This document shows, in pieces, positions 53,190 through 62,331 of a stretch of DNA of 64,000 nucleotides. The stretch's first letter is position 1; every line of letters begins with the position of its first letter. The stretch spans positions 519,345 through 583,344 of the forward strand of contig NZ_WUUT01000001.1 in NCBI RefSeq assembly GCF_009831575.1, written 5' to 3'. This stretch comes from Halovenus carboxidivorans. Lineage in GTDB: Archaea > Halobacteriota > Halobacteria > Halobacteriales > Haloarculaceae. Position numbers and translations under genes: made by a program. The notes under the pieces were generated by a model. The model was not told the DNA's origin and did no database searches. It was given only the letters and a program-made list of their open reading frames with translations.

Positions 53190-53867
53190 ATGGAGATCAC
53201 CACCGGCGTCCACGCCGTTGCCCAGACGATCGAACGAGAGAACCGGACGACGACGGTCCATCCGGCCGCCGTCGAGACCCCGAAAGGAGTTCTCCTGATC
53301 GACACCGGTTTCGCGGGACTTTCCGATCAGATCGAGGCGAACCTCGACGACGCGGGCTTCGACTGGGACGACGTTCGCGGCGTCGTCCTGACACACCAGG
53401 ACGGCGACCACGCCGGATCGCTCTCGACGGTCGTCGACCGAACCGACGCCGTCGTGTACGCCCACGAGCGCTGCGCACCGTACGTCGACGGACGCGAAGA
53501 GCCGATCAAATCTCCTGACGGCGAGCGATACCCGCCGGAACCGGTCGACGTCGAACTCGTCGACGGGGTCCGGTACCGGACTGCGGCCGGGCCGATGGAT
53601 GTCGTATTTACGCCCGGACACGCCCCCGGACACATCTCTCTGCACTTCCCCGAGCAGGGACTGTTGCTGGCCGGCGACGCGCTGACCGCCGCAGACGGCC
53701 GCCTTCAGGGACCGAACGAGCAGTACACGCCGGACGTGGAGCGAGCGCTCGCCTCCGTGGACGCGCTCGCGACGCTGGATGTCGACCGCGTTCTGTGCTA
53801 TCACGGCGGATTCGTGGAGGAGGGGACCGAGCGAATTGCCGAAATCGCGGCGGGTCGAGACTCCTGA
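53190..53867 (+). CDS. MBL-fold metallo-hydrolase
   Basis: A 225-residue metallo-hydrolase with the variant motif HQDGDHAGSL (His-x-Asp-x-Asp-His). Further ligands are in TPGHAPGHISLHFP, GDALTA and CYHGGFVEEG. It is similar in design to the enzyme at 22130, with the same change of the second His to Asp. Substrate unknown. It follows the HAD gene divergently. Confidence 0.92.
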   Translation: MEITTGVHAVAQTIERENRTTTVHPAAVETPKGVLLIDTGFAGLSDQIEANLDDAGFDWDDVRGVVLTHQDGDHAGSLSTVVDRTDAVVYAHERCAPYVDGREEPIKSPDGERYPPEPVDVELVDGVRYRTAAGPMDVVFTPGHAPGHISLHFPEQGLLLAGDALTAADGRLQGPNEQYTPDVERALASVDALATLDVDRVLCYHGGFVEEGTERIAEIAAGRDS

Positions 53868-53983
53868 AGAGACGCGTTGCTACTATCTGGGGCGGTCGGG
53901 TGCTCCATCTCCGTTAAATACCACCCTCTATTACGGGGCATTCTATTTTACATTGTACACGCTAAAGTCGAATAGACACACCG

Positions 53984-55204
53984 ATGTTCGAGTTCAACGA
54001 CTCCGAGAAGGCGGAAGAGCTGGCCGAGCGCGCCGAGGCGCTGATGGAGGAGGTTGTCATTCCCAAAGAGCGCGAGTTAGAGGGGGGAACGACCGTCTCC
54101 GCGGGGACGATTTCCGAACTGCAGGCCAAGGCCAAGGAGTACGGCGTCTACGCGCCACAGATCGACGAGGAGTACGGCGGGATGGGCTACGACTTCAACG
54201 ACTGTCTCCCGACGTTCGAGCAGGCGGGTCGGAGCCTGCTCGGCCCGCCGGCGATGCGCGTCGACGCCCCCGACGAGGGGAACATGCACCTGCTCGAACT
54301 CCACGGCACCGAACTCCAGAAAGAGGAGTACCTCCGGCCGCTGGTCGAGGGGGAGATCCACTCCGGCTTCTCGATGACCGAACCGATGCAGGGTGCCGGC
54401 TCGGACCCGAAGATGATCCAGACCACCGCCGAGAAGGACGGCGACGAGTGGGTGATCAACGGCCACAAGTGGTGGACCTCCAACGGCATCCGCGCGGACG
54501 TGTTGCTCGTGCTCGCCCGGACGGACCCGGACGGCCACCCCTACGATAGCTGTACGGTCTTCGTCGTGCCCGCCGAGGCCGACGGCGTCGAAATCGTCCG
54601 CAACGTCCCCCACCTCGGCAGCGAGATGACCGGCACCGGCCACGCCGAGATCAAGTACGACGACGTGCGCGTCTCCGAGGAGAACGTCCTCGGCGAGGTC
54701 GGCGAAGGGTTCACCCACGTCCAGGAGCGCCTCGGTCCCGCCCGACTCACCCACTGTATGCGCTTCTCGGGGATGGCCGAGCGCGCGCTGACGATCACCC
54801 GGAGCTATCTCGAAGAGCGCGAGGCCTTCGGCAGCAAGATCGCCGACAAGCAGAACGCTCGTTTCGAGATTGCGCGCCGAGAGGCGGAGGTCAACGCCGC
54901 CCGGTCGCTGGTCCGACACACTGCCGACAAGATCGCCGCCGGCGAACAGGCCCGAATCGGCGTCTCGATGAGCAAAGTCTACGCCGCCCAGGCCACTCAG
55001 GACGCCATCGACACCGCTTTGCAGTATCTCGGCGGCAACGGTATCGGCAAGGATCTGCCCGTCTCGGACTTCTACGAGGCGATTCGGCCGTTCCGGATCG
55101 TCGACGGGGCAGACGAGGTCCACCTCCGGACCGTCGCCCGCGAGGCGTTCGACGAGCACACCGACCCCGACGAACTCGACCCGATCACGCGGTTCGGGGA
55201 GTGA
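53984..55204 (+). CDS. Acyl-CoA dehydrogenase
   Basis: A 406-residue flavoprotein of the acyl-CoA dehydrogenase family. GFSMTEPMQGAGSDPKMIQTTAEKDGDEWVINGHKWWTS is the FAD-binding middle domain, and QYLGGNGIGKDLPVSDFYEAIRPFRIVDGADEVHLRTVAR the C-terminal domain. The first step of fatty-acid or branched-chain acyl oxidation is likely. The ETF and ETF-QO encoded at 28.7-32.9 kb could accept its electrons. The stop abuts the nitrilase stop on the other strand. Confidence 0.95.
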   Translation: MFEFNDSEKAEELAERAEALMEEVVIPKERELEGGTTVSAGTISELQAKAKEYGVYAPQIDEEYGGMGYDFNDCLPTFEQAGRSLLGPPAMRVDAPDEGNMHLLELHGTELQKEEYLRPLVEGEIHSGFSMTEPMQGAGSDPKMIQTTAEKDGDEWVINGHKWWTSNGIRADVLLVLARTDPDGHPYDSCTVFVVPAEADGVEIVRNVPHLGSEMTGTGHAEIKYDDVRVSEENVLGEVGEGFTHVQERLGPARLTHCMRFSGMAERALTITRSYLEEREAFGSKIADKQNARFEIARREAEVNAARSLVRHTADKIAAGEQARIGVSMSKVYAAQATQDAIDTALQYLGGNGIGKDLPVSDFYEAIRPFRIVDGADEVHLRTVAREAFDEHTDPDELDPITRFGE

Positions 55205-56308
55205 TCACTGCCGCCCCGCGACGGCCTCGGCGATCTCCTCGACGGCTTCGATAGCCACGTCGTGTTCCTCCGCGAGGCGCTGGGCTGTCGCGGCGGAGAG
55301 TCCCCCGTCCCCCCGACCCTGCGCCGTGTCGCCTCTCTGCTGTGCCGGTTCCAGCGTCTCGTCGCTGATCGACAGCGAGACGGCGTCCCACCGGGTGTAG
55401 TGGCCCATCGCGTCGAAATACGCCTTCGTCGCGCGGCGCTCGTCGCGCTCGAACTCCGCGGTGAGCAGTCCCTCCTCGTCGATCAGCGGCCCGGCCTCGA
55501 CGATGCCGGCCGGGTTGATCAGCATGCTTCCGCCGGCGGCGACGTTGAACCCCAGTTCCTCCTCGCTGAACCCCTCGGGCACGTCCTCGCTCATGTACGC
55601 CGAGCAGGCCGCGACGAACGACTGGGTCTCGAAGGCGTACTCGCGCATCGCCGGGTAGATATCACACGTGTCGACGGCCTCGGCCGTCTCCGCGCGACTC
55701 TTGTCGCCGGGATGGCCGTGCTGTTCCCAGAAGCCCGGCCAGACGGCGGCGTGGATCTCCTCGCCCATCGCCGTCAGCGCCGCCTTCGACAGCGTCATGT
55801 GGTTCTCGAAGCAGATCAGCCCCCCCAGTTGTCCGATGTCGGTCTCGTAGGTCTCCAGACTCGACGGGTCACCGCGACCCCAGATGGCCCGCTCCTCGTG
55901 TGTCGGCATCAGTTTCCGGTGTCGACCCAGGAGGTCGCCGTCCCGACCGAAGTAAAATATCGAGTTGTAGATGGTCTCGCTGCCGCCACGGTCGCTCAGT
56001 TCGTTCGTCCCCAACGCGACGTGGAGGTCGGCCTCGGCGGCGGCCGCGCCCAGGATCTCGACGGCCTCGTCCTCGACGTGCAGGCTGTTTTTCTGCAGGT
56101 CGACCATCAGATCCGTCCAGCGGGGAATGGAGACGCTGCCCCGCCAGTAGGGGTATCCCGGGAAGTACGTCTCCGGAAAGACCAGCAGGTCGACCCCCTC
56201 CGCTCCCGCCTGTTCGATGTACCGGCAGGTCTTATCCAGCGTGGCCTCCTTGTCGTGGTAGACCGGTTCGATCTGTGCCGCCCCGAGCGTGAACGATTCG
56301 GCTGGCAT
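55205..56308 (-). CDS. Nitrilase family carbon-nitrogen hydrolase
   Basis: A 367-residue hydrolase with the Glu-Lys-Cys triad: Glu in LLVFPETYFPGYPYW, Lys in GRHRKLMPTHEERAIWG and Cys in LICFENHMTL. The WGRGDPSS and long C-terminal part resemble aliphatic nitrilases that turn nitriles to acids. A 40-residue Gln/Gly-rich tail is unusual. The ATG at 56308 was chosen over the GTG at 56317. Confidence 0.92.
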   Translation of the reverse strand: MPAESFTLGAAQIEPVYHDKEATLDKTCRYIEQAGAEGVDLLVFPETYFPGYPYWRGSVSIPRWTDLMVDLQKNSLHVEDEAVEILGAAAAEADLHVALGTNELSDRGGSETIYNSIFYFGRDGDLLGRHRKLMPTHEERAIWGRGDPSSLETYETDIGQLGGLICFENHMTLSKAALTAMGEEIHAAVWPGFWEQHGHPGDKSRAETAEAVDTCDIYPAMREYAFETQSFVAACSAYMSEDVPEGFSEEELGFNVAAGGSMLINPAGIVEAGPLIDEEGLLTAEFERDERRATKAYFDAMGHYTRWDAVSLSISDETLEPAQQRGDTAQGRGDGGLSAATAQRLAEEHDVAIEAVEEIAEAVAGRQ

Positions 56309-56570
56309 GCCTGTCACATCGTGGCACCCTCACTTAACAGTGGACCCGGTTTCGACGTGCAGGTGGTATTCGATACGGGTGACCGAGGCGTGGCTCGCTT
56401 TCCAGCACACCGCCAGAACTGCTGTCCGAGATGGCCAGCGCGTACCCGGCCGCTTGCTTGGTTCGTTCACTACCTTCGTGTTTCCAATCAGTACGGCGGC
56501 GGGTCGCAGACAGTACTCTCCTGTGGAGTTGTTACATAAGTTTCATACTTTCGGGCGTGAAATATTGGCT

Positions 56571-57005
56571 ATGTCAGGTATGCCGCCTGTCGTAACCCGC
56601 ATTTTGACGGTCGTCTTCCCCCTCCTGTCGGTCTTTGCTTTTGCGGCCATGATCGGTATGGCGTGGGTGGTCTTCAGAGATGCCCAGGAGCGCGGTGTCT
56701 CCGAGGCTGTTGCGACAGTATGGGGATCCGGAGTCGCGCTTCTGACCCCACTCGTAGCGCCGCTGTATCTCGTACTCGTGGTTCGCTCCCACACCCGAGC
56801 GACGGCGGTCACGAACCGCGAGCGCTGGCTTCTCTGGTTCTCTTTCAGTTTCGCCTTCTCGTTTGCTTTCACAGTCACGATTACCCCTCCGGATCCGTTT
56901 ACGCAGGCTCTCGCTCTCCTCGTCGTATTGCCGCTGGTGGCCGTCGGAACGTACGTCGGGTTGGTACAAACTGGCTCTCGGACCTCCTCCGAGAAACTGA
57001 CCTAA
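56571..57005 (+). CDS. Four-helix membrane protein, 144 aa
   Basis: A 144-residue protein with four membrane helices (LTVVFPLLSVFAFAAMIGMAW, WGSGVALLTPLVAPLYLVLVV, LLWFSFSFAFSFAFTVTI and ALALLVVLPLVAVGTYVGLV). Positive residues near the second loop suggest an inside-in arrangement. No family is recognised. It starts the AT-rich accessory stretch. A TACATAAG element about 35 nt upstream is a plausible promoter. Confidence 0.72.
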   Translation: MSGMPPVVTRILTVVFPLLSVFAFAAMIGMAWVVFRDAQERGVSEAVATVWGSGVALLTPLVAPLYLVLVVRSHTRATAVTNRERWLLWFSFSFAFSFAFTVTITPPDPFTQALALLVVLPLVAVGTYVGLVQTGSRTSSEKLT

Positions 57006-57017
57006 CGAGTAGTCGGC

Positions 57018-57085
57018 AGGTCCACAGGCGGAGCAGGCCGAGCGCCTCGGGGCTTGACCCCGAGGCAGTTCACCTCTCTGGACCT
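57018..57085. terminator. Nested hairpin between convergent genes
   Basis: An inner perfect 9-bp stem, GCCTCGGGG/CCCCGAGGC (57044-57066, loop CTTGA), is enclosed by an outer AGGTCCACAG/CTCTGGACCT stem (57018-57085, one mismatch). It lies between two genes that converge. It could stop transcription from both sides or be a structured RNA. Confidence 0.4.
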
Positions 57086-57131
57086 ACCCGCTGAGCCCGA
57101 TAGCAACATAATCGTGAACAGGCGTCTCAGT

Positions 57132-57803
57132 TTACCGCAGAAGGCTGAGGCCGTATCGGCTAATTTCCTCGACAGCTGACCTACGAGGACCAAGAAAGTC
57201 GATAACGATCGTCTCGTTCTGCTCGGTGCTCCGAGTGCTGGCTCTGAGGGGCCCAAATGTGACCAGTTCCTGCTCACTCGGACCGTAGAGGGTTGCCTCG
57301 ACCGTGTGATTGCTCAATAGCGCTGCCGTTTCGCCTTCGACATCTCGAATGCGGGTCGACAGCGCGACCGGCCCAACTTGGTCCACAATCCCAATATGCT
57401 CAATCACCTCGTATCCGGAGAGCGCATTGGTATCGACCGCACCATTCAGTAGTCGCGAGCCGTCGATGTTGTCAGCAACAATCCCGAACGGTTCTATCTG
57501 GCTGGTTGCATCGCCGTCAGTTGAACTGTCGTCGGCTGAACCCTCTGACCGGGATGTCCACCAACCGACACCACCAGCACCAAGAGCGGCGACAGAGCCG
57601 ACTCCGAGAGTGAGCAGTGTCCGTCGGGCGATGCCCCGGTCGTTCTCGCCCGGTGGATCGGCTGCTGTCAACCCCTCAGCATCGTCTTCGACACGTGAAT
57701 CAGCAAGAGCATCGAGCGACTGACCGCAGTTTAGACACTTCCGGTCACTAACTGTGTCGCGGTGGCAATGTGGACACTGATCTGAGCTATCTTCACGCGT
57801 CAT
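57132..57803 (-). CDS. Zinc-ribbon protein with Tat-like signal, 223 aa
   Basis: A 223-residue protein. It starts with a zinc ribbon (CPHCHRD and CLNCGQS, residues 10-27). A region RRTLLTLGVGSVAALGAGGVGWW (about residues 60-82) resembles a Tat signal or a membrane anchor. The rest is an external domain of alternating strands that may be an FxLYD-like domain (YEVIEHIGIVDQVGPVALSTRIRDVEGETAAL and VEATLYGPSEQELVTFGP). No homologue of known function is recognised. The ATG at 57803 is clear. Confidence 0.75.
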   Translation of the reverse strand: MTREDSSDQCPHCHRDTVSDRKCLNCGQSLDALADSRVEDDAEGLTAADPPGENDRGIARRTLLTLGVGSVAALGAGGVGWWTSRSEGSADDSSTDGDATSQIEPFGIVADNIDGSRLLNGAVDTNALSGYEVIEHIGIVDQVGPVALSTRIRDVEGETAALLSNHTVEATLYGPSEQELVTFGPLRASTRSTEQNETIVIDFLGPRRSAVEEISRYGLSLLR

Positions 57804-58123
57804 AGGCTAAGACAGCCTCCGAGCAACAGCGTGCAGCGCAATCGAGACCAACCTGTACGGCTGGATTGGAACGATTGGCTGCAAGTTGACCCTCGGTCGT
57901 GAGACCGCCTGCCGAGGTGTCCCGCTGCCGCATGGGTCCACATATGACCTTGGGAATATATACGTTCACCTCACGTTTCTCGTACTGAAAATCCGGGGTA
58001 AACGACCACCGCTAACTCTCAGCCGTCCGGGCCGACCCAGAGGGAGTTGTCGGCGTCCTGGCCGAACGTCGACGGGGAGTAACAAGGATTTTGATTCGTC
58101 GACACAATGAGTAACTGGTCATA
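57804..58123. other. Intergenic region, no gene recognised
   Basis: About 320 nt between divergent genes. It carries the promoter of the zinc-ribbon gene on the minus strand and, on the plus strand, AGGATTTTGATTC (58085-58097) as a possible TATA element for the PAP2 gene. Short frames inside have no protein-like features. Confidence 0.4.
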
Positions 58124-58972
58124 GTGGTAGTACCGCCAGTAGTCGTCGTCGCCAGTGTTTTCGTCGTCGTCGTCGCTGCGCTTCTGGTCGCGACGCTGGT
58201 TCTCTGTGTGGGGTCCGCGCGACTTCGGGAGCTGAGTACCAGCCCGAAACTGTTGAGGAGTCGGGTTCGAGCAGTGTCACCGTACGCTGGTTTGCTCGCA
58301 GCGGTGTTCGGCGCGAGGATGGTCTTCAGAGAGCAGTTCTGGGCGCTTTCGGAGGCGATTGGGTACCAGATGACGGGGGTATTTTACGCAATCGAAGGCG
58401 ACCTCGCCGCACAAGTACAGACGTTGATTCCGGATATCGCAGCCCCGTATTTCGCGTCTGTCTATATGTTCGGCTACGCGCTTGTTGTCATCGCCCCGCT
58501 CGTACTGTACCTGTTTGCCGACTCGCTTCGGCATCTCAAGACGGTACTTCTCGCGTACACGATCAACTACGCTGTTGCGACTGTCCTCTATACGCTCGTT
58601 ATCGCACGCGGTCCTCGAATCGCCTCGTCGAGCACTCAGGGCATCATTCAGGAGTTCTTTCCGTATTTCACACTGCTAACAGGACAGGTCAACTCCCCGA
58701 GAAACGTCTTCCCCTCCCTGCACACGTCCTTGGCAGTGACAGTGCTCGTTGTTGCCGTCCTCACGCGGAACGAGTTCCCCCGATGGCTTTCGCTCACTAC
58801 GGTCCTCACGACGAGTATCGTCGTGTCGACGGTGTATCTCGGCATTCACTGGTTCATCGATCTCGCCGCCGGCGTCTGCCTCGCTGTCGCGTCCGTGTGG
58901 CTTGCCCACCAGCTGAACGGCCGCGCAGGGAGTCAGCGACAGGACGAAACGATCAGCACCGCAACCGAGTAG
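58124..58972 (+). CDS. PAP2-superfamily membrane phosphatase or transferase (AUR1-like)
   Basis: A 282-residue membrane protein with six helices. The PAP2 motifs are PSLHTSLA (core His) and VYLGIHWFIDLAAG (second His), as in the inositolphosphotransferase (AUR1-like) subgroup; the first motif is weaker (ARGPRIASSS). It acts on lipid phosphates or transfers a phospho-head group. The start is GTG at 58124. A second PAP2 enzyme lies at 59632. Confidence 0.85.
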   Translation: MVVPPVVVVASVFVVVVAALLVATLVLCVGSARLRELSTSPKLLRSRVRAVSPYAGLLAAVFGARMVFREQFWALSEAIGYQMTGVFYAIEGDLAAQVQTLIPDIAAPYFASVYMFGYALVVIAPLVLYLFADSLRHLKTVLLAYTINYAVATVLYTLVIARGPRIASSSTQGIIQEFFPYFTLLTGQVNSPRNVFPSLHTSLAVTVLVVAVLTRNEFPRWLSLTTVLTTSIVVSTVYLGIHWFIDLAAGVCLAVASVWLAHQLNGRAGSQRQDETISTATE

Positions 58973-59085
58973 CCGGTGCCCGCCGCTCAGAACTCGCGAA
59001 CTGCGGGGTGAGAGGGCTCGTATCTCGGGCAACGCCCAACATAGTTTGGTGTGTGGTATATGAATACACGAGATGTATTGGTAGT

Positions 59086-59478
59086 ATGTCAACAACGAAG
59101 CAGCAGGGGCTATCGCTACACGTCGGGTCATTGGGCGTACTACACTGGGTCGGCATCGTCGCGGCGTTGGCCAGCGCAGCCATCCACTTCTTACTCGGCG
59201 TCCGGTTTCTTCCGACCGGACTGGGAATCAGTTTCATCCTCGCAGGCTTCGGCTTCGTCGGGGCCGTTGCGCTCGTCCTCCTCGACATTCGTCGTCGTGT
59301 GGTGTACGCCCTCGGCCTGCCGTTTACCCTCGGACAAATCGTGTTGTGGTACTTGGTTAATTTCACCGGCGGTAGCAAATCCTTCCCGGGCGATATCGGA
59401 ACGCTCGGAGCCATCGATAAGATTGCACAACTCGCCCTCGTCGTCGTGCTAATTGCACTGCTGTGGGACGAATCGTAG
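59086..59478 (+). CDS. Four-helix membrane protein, 130 aa
   Basis: A 130-residue protein with four helices (LHWVGIVAALASAAIHFLLGV, GISFILAGFGFVGAVALVLL, VVYALGLPFTLGQIVLWYLV and KIAQLALVVVLIALLW). The segments HFLLGVRFLP, GISFILAGFGFVGA and GTLGAIDKIAQ look like a family of haloarchaeal membrane proteins that I have seen repeatedly but cannot name. It lies between the two PAP2 genes. The ATG at 59086 is preferred; a TATA-like TATATGAATAC precedes it. Confidence 0.75.
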   Translation: MSTTKQQGLSLHVGSLGVLHWVGIVAALASAAIHFLLGVRFLPTGLGISFILAGFGFVGAVALVLLDIRRRVVYALGLPFTLGQIVLWYLVNFTGGSKSFPGDIGTLGAIDKIAQLALVVVLIALLWDES

Positions 59479-59631
59479 TGACTACCGGTCCTGATTGGTG
59501 CTGTACAGAGTTATCCGTTCGGAGAGCGCCGGGTTCTCGTTCGTGCGGGGTCCTGACGAGACGCACGCACGGACACTGAGTAGCCGGTGTAGTCAACGGG
59601 AATAAGTCCGCACACGCAGTATCAACGGGAG

Positions 59632-60186
59632 ATGGATAGAACCTTCTCCGGCGCGTTGGAGTTCGTCACGTGGCTCGATCACCAAGTCGTCGAGTTTGTC
59701 CTATCGCTGCGACATCCACTGCTGACGAAACTGATGACCTCGGTGACAGGTCTCGGCTCTGCTACCGCTGCGCTCGCGTTCTTGGCTGTGTGTTACCTCG
59801 CGGATTGGGAAGAGGAGCTGTACACCAGTGCGCTCGCTTTTGCAATCACCGGTGTCGTCGTTGGGACGATGATGACAACCGTCCAACGACCGTTTCCGCC
59901 CGAACCGGTCTGCATGACGGGTGACGCGGGCACTGTCGCCACGTCGTTTCCATCGGGGCATGCAGCTGCGGTAACCGTCTACGCGATGACGGCTCGCGAC
60001 TCGTCGGTGCTCCCGTTCGGTGCCGTGTCCGCTCTGGCTGGACTGATCGCCGTCTCACGAATCTACCTTGGAACTCACTACTTTTCGGACACAGTCGCTG
60101 GGATTGTGATCGGGATCGGAGCGTTCTACACGGCAGCACGATTGCGGCAGCGCATACCGGCAACTCAGTTGTCAGAAGACCAGTGA
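59632..60186 (+). CDS. PAP2 family phosphatase
   Basis: A 184-residue membrane phosphatase with five helices. Motif 1 is VQRPFPP (Arg-Pro), motif 2 SFPSGHAAAV (Ser-Gly-His) and motif 3 SRIYLGTHYFSDTVAG (Ser-Arg-x5-His-x3-Asp). Such enzymes dephosphorylate lipid phosphates such as polyprenyl diphosphates; a role in dolichol recycling is possible. ATG at 59632. Confidence 0.9.
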   Translation: MDRTFSGALEFVTWLDHQVVEFVLSLRHPLLTKLMTSVTGLGSATAALAFLAVCYLADWEEELYTSALAFAITGVVVGTMMTTVQRPFPPEPVCMTGDAGTVATSFPSGHAAAVTVYAMTARDSSVLPFGAVSALAGLIAVSRIYLGTHYFSDTVAGIVIGIGAFYTAARLRQRIPATQLSEDQ

Positions 60187-60541
60187 GCCTGCTACTGAAC
60201 GACGGGTGCCCGGCGGCCTGATTCTCTAGGGCTCCGACACCAGCGAACAACCGAGGCGCTCTCCAACCCGAGGAAAACGACATCCCCGGCGTCGTTGGAA
60301 CTCCCTGCCCGTGACGAGCGTCACCGGGGCTGTTACACACAGGACACACACTGGTTGATGCCACTGTGGCTGTTGAACTGACCGGTGAGCCGGTCTCCTG
60401 ATCGCTATCGCAGCTTGACTGGTGTGCAAGAGAGACGCCGTGTGTCTCGCACGACAGTCCAGGTGAGTAAGTGGTAGAACGACTCACTCCACGTGGCGTA
60501 CTCCTGTCGTCTAGCCGGAACGCGTACCGCCGACCGTCAAC
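60187..60541. other. Intergenic region without a recognised gene
   Basis: About 355 nt between convergent genes. One minus-strand stretch reads SVCPVCNSPG, a Cys-rich piece without a complete domain, in a long frame with stop-poor GC-rich composition that looks like chance. It could contain the eroded end of a mobile element, but there is no inverted repeat or direct repeat to show it. Confidence 0.35.
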
Positions 60542-60967
60542 TCACTCGGTTTCCTCGTCCGTCTCCTGTTCTGACTTCTCCGAGCACAGCCGCGTTTTTT
60601 GCAGGCCTTTGGGTATCTTAATCGCCTTTTGTATATATTTGATATACTTGAGGCTCTTGACCGATTTGAGGGCTTTTCCGACAGCACCGAGCAGTCGTAG
60701 CGAACTGAAAAACGGGACGATGAGTACGATATCGAGCCAATAATCGCGAAGAAACTGCCTGTAATCGTCGGTTATGATGTATTTCACGACCAGCTCGAAC
60801 ACGTAGTACGTGATAATGGTAACTTCGACGTACCGGAGGGTCTGCTCCGATAGTACGGGTGAGACAAGTGACGAGTACAAATACACGACCAACAGCAACA
60901 GAAACACCGGTGCCAAGCGTTTCAGTTTGCTGTCTATTTTCACCCAGATACCGTTGGCACTACTCAT
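60542..60967 (-). CDS. Voltage-sensor-like membrane protein without pore, 141 aa
   Basis: A 141-residue protein with about three to four membrane helices: APVFLLLLVVYLYSSLVSPVL, YVEVTIITYYVFELVVKYII and WLDIVLIVPFFSSLRLLGAV. The FELVVKYIITDDYRQFLRDYWLDIVLIVPF and LRLLGAVGKALKSVKSLKYIK patterns resemble S2-S4 of voltage-sensing domains of cation channels. There is no pore helix or selectivity filter. The protein ends in a Lys/Glu-rich tail. Codon use is more AT-rich than in neighbouring genes. It may be a truncated channel or a stand-alone sensor. Confidence 0.7.
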   Translation of the reverse strand: MSSANGIWVKIDSKLKRLAPVFLLLLVVYLYSSLVSPVLSEQTLRYVEVTIITYYVFELVVKYIITDDYRQFLRDYWLDIVLIVPFFSSLRLLGAVGKALKSVKSLKYIKYIQKAIKIPKGLQKTRLCSEKSEQETDEETE

Positions 60968-61382
60968 AGTTTTTCCGGCAGTAGTCCGGATCCAATCCTC
61001 GGATCGAGTAATCCTGCAAATGTGGACGTCGTGTCGGGTGGCGCCTATGTGAGCACAAGGTGTATTCAAAGACGAATTGAACGGTGAGCGCAATGACATT
61101 TATGGGCCGTATGAGAGGATACCCCTCCCCGACACTCATTCGATCCCAAGCCAAGCTTTCGGGTGTTAGGCCATCGTTTAGGGGGTCAACCGAACAGTCC
61201 CGGGCAGTTTCACGTCTCGCTGGTCGCCGTGTTCCCTGAGTTGAGCGGTTAGATCAGCCCCAAGCAGCTACGCTCTCGTGGGAGACTCGCGCCGCCTCCC
61301 TGCGGAGTCCAGACAAAATTTGGGTTCTGCCGGGGACCGCAGTGGCCGGTTCACTCCTCGCCGGAACGCGGAGAACACGCGC
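60968..61382. other. Intergenic region, AT-richer, no gene recognised
   Basis: About 415 nt. It contains the promoter of the minus-strand gene at 60967. No open frame with a protein-like composition, no repeat and no tRNA-like structure was found. It marks the return from the accessory stretch to the cheF genes. Confidence 0.4.
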
Positions 61383-62246
61383 TCACTGCTCGCCCATCGC
61401 CTCGCCCGCGACCTTCCGGCCCTGGGGGGTCAGCGAGACTTCCTTGCGCTCGCGGACGACCCGGATCACGTCGAGTTCGATCAGTTCGTCGTAGATCTCC
61501 TCGACCCGTTCGACGTCGATGCCGACGAAGTCGCTGATCGCGAACGGCGAAACGCCGGAGTACAGCGCCATCACGACCCGTTGTTCCGTCGCGGTGAGAT
61601 CGAGATCCGCCCGGTTTCGCTCCGCGCCTTCCTCCAGCAGTTGCTTGAGCACGGAGATGTGGTACTGCCGGCCGGAGAGGTACGTCTCGACGCTGGTCCC
61701 TTCCTCGTCGGTGTGTTCGACCTCGATCACGCCGCGTTCCTCGCCGGCGACCTCGCGTTCGTCGACCTCCATCTCGCCGATGTCGTCGCGCTCGATGATG
61801 AACTTCTGGCCGTCTTCGAGCACCATCCGCACGGTGTCTTTGGTCACCTTCAGCCGGCCGCGCTGCCACTCGCTTGCCTTGACGACCCCGCCGACGATCG
61901 CCGGGTGTTTGACGTAGATGACGGCCTCGTCGAGAATCGCACGGAAGAAGTTCGTCCGAAAGCCCTCGAAATCCGCCGTCGTGATGAGCAACACGTCGTC
62001 GCCGATGTCCAACGCGGTGTAGTACGACTCCGAGGCCGCGTTCCGGTTGACATCGACCCGCTCGTCGAGCACGTCGATCTCCTCCAGGGGCACCGAGATC
62101 TTCGAGTCCGTGACGATCATCAACCGCTGGTTCGTCAGGACGATCCGGCAGTTTTCCCACTCGGCGTCGGTCAACTCCCGACCCCCCTTGATCGCGTGGA
62201 GATACTTGCCCTGCGTGTCCTCGATTTTCTTTTCCGTGTTACTCAT
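61383..62246 (-). CDS. cheF: Archaeal chemotaxis protein CheF (paralogue 1)
   Basis: A 287-residue protein of the CheF family, which links CheY-P to the archaellum motor in haloarchaea. It starts EKKIEDTQGKYLHAIKGGRELTDAEW, has a central IIERDDIGEMEVDER-type region, and a C-terminal winged-helix part (TEQRVVMALYSGVSPFAISDFVGIDVERVEEIYDELIEL). The ATG at 62246 (MSNTEKK) was chosen. It lies 85 nt downstream of the second paralogue on the same strand. No other chemotaxis or archaellum gene is in the window. Confidence 0.88.
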   Translation of the reverse strand: MSNTEKKIEDTQGKYLHAIKGGRELTDAEWENCRIVLTNQRLMIVTDSKISVPLEEIDVLDERVDVNRNAASESYYTALDIGDDVLLITTADFEGFRTNFFRAILDEAVIYVKHPAIVGGVVKASEWQRGRLKVTKDTVRMVLEDGQKFIIERDDIGEMEVDEREVAGEERGVIEVEHTDEEGTSVETYLSGRQYHISVLKQLLEEGAERNRADLDLTATEQRVVMALYSGVSPFAISDFVGIDVERVEEIYDELIELDVIRVVRERKEVSLTPQGRKVAGEAMGEQ

Positions 62247-62331
62247 GACGGCAGTGCTGTTGTCGTGGGTACGGCACAGGGGCAATTATAGGTTATGTCC
62301 GGTTATCAGGGATTTCGCGCACAGCGAGGCA

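Noticed and set aside
59846-60487. Long minus-strand frame containing SVCPVCNSPG
   Set aside because: It overlaps the PAP2 gene on the other strand and has a composition typical of antisense frames in GC-rich DNA. The Cys pair alone is not a domain, and no transposon ends were found.
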